A program made the translations under genes and the position numbers. A stretch of DNA of 12,220 nucleotides, taken from positions 1 to 12,220 of the forward strand of contig DNGH01000141.1 in the NCBI GenBank assembly GCA_003486285.1, in the 5' to 3' direction. The notes under the pieces were generated by a model. It saw only the letters and a program-made list of their open reading frames with translations, was not told where the DNA came from and did not search any database. Shown here piece by piece: positions 12,051 through 12,220 of the stretch (the first letter of the stretch is position 1; every line of letters begins with the position of its first letter). This stretch comes from Actinomycetota bacterium (GTDB lineage: Bacteria; Actinomycetota; Acidimicrobiia; Spongiisociales; UBA11373).

Positions 12051-12220
12051 CCCGCCTCCCGCCTCCCGCCAGAACAGGTTCGGGCAATCGCTCCCCCCTT
12101 GTGGGGGAGCCGACGAGGCGCAGCCTCGGCGGTGGGGGGTATTGGCGCCTCCCGCCTCCCGCCACCCGCCAGAACAGGTCCGGGCAATCGCTCCCCCCTT
12201 GTGGGGGAGCCGACGAGGCG
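12051..12220. repeat. Tandem repeat with exact 100-bp period, running off the window
   Basis: Bases 12051-12120 repeat at 12151-12220 with two differences in 70 (12064 T versus 12164 A in the heptamer part; 12080 T versus 12180 C). The unit is 12051-12150, and the second copy is cut by the window end. Each copy begins with three 7-bp units (CCCGCCT/CCCGCCA) and contains a perfect hairpin, GCTCCCCC (12090-12097) and GGGGGAGC (12103-12110) with loop CTTGT. Copy 1 continues with a second stem CGAGGC/GCCTCG (12114-12119 and 12123-12128). Non-coding; function unknown. The hairpin could also end transcription from the PAC2 gene. Confidence 0.92.

Overview
The window is very GC-rich, gene-dense bacterial DNA that most resembles an uncultured actinobacterium (Actinomycetota, possibly the Acidimicrobiia branch). 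This assignment is inferred from gene content: a PAC2-family protein of the actinobacterial type, a remnant of an F420/deazaflavin-dependent nitroreductase family gene, a tandem GNAT protein of the mycothiol-synthase type, many GTG starts, and several -10 boxes only 6-7 bases from a start codon (leaderless transcripts). No rRNA, tRNA, CRISPR array, transposase or phage gene is visible.

Left part (1-2205, + strand): a copper-type P1B ATPase of the CopB/CPH class, cut by the window edge, followed by a membrane-anchored monohaem cytochrome c. Next (2231-2836) is a divergent pair: a RelE/ParE-like toxin candidate on the minus strand and an AbrB-like antitoxin candidate on the plus strand. They share a 30-bp region carrying two fully interlocked, facing promoters. 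A truncated deazaflavin-dependent nitroreductase relic (2925-3140) follows, then a strong hairpin at 3174-3196.

Copper-protein operon (4678-3197, minus strand): SCO1-type lipoprotein, PCuAC-type lipoprotein and a cupredoxin lipoprotein, with overlapping reading frames. All three should sit outside the membrane and handle copper, probably for assembly of the CuA centre of a haem-copper oxidase. With the CopB ATPase and cytochrome c on the left, the first 4.7 kb reads as a copper and respiration neighbourhood. A double-GNAT acetyltransferase gene (4778-5758, +) is divergent from it.

Hydrogenase operon (11055-5745, minus strand): eight tightly packed genes. In transcription order they are the iron-sulfur electron-transfer subunit (HyhB-like), a cyclic-nucleotide-binding-fold protein with no DNA-binding domain, the FAD/NAD(P)/2Fe-2S subunit (HyhG-like), the [NiFe]-hydrogenase small and large subunits, a maturation endopeptidase, a HypA-like protein with no zinc-binding domain, and HypC. 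This is the composition of a soluble group 3b NAD(P)-linked [NiFe]-hydrogenase. HypB, HypD, HypE and HypF are not in the window and must be encoded elsewhere. The most unusual points are the cysteine-free mini-HypA, the DNA-binding-less CNBD protein between electron-transfer subunits, and a Tyr in place of the usual His in the large-subunit L1 motif.

Right end: a PAC2-family gene (11178-12014, +) is divergent from the hydrogenase operon, across a region with repeated GGCCGAC boxes. The last 200 bases hold a 7-bp tandem repeat and then the start of a tandem array with an exact 100-bp period that runs off the window.
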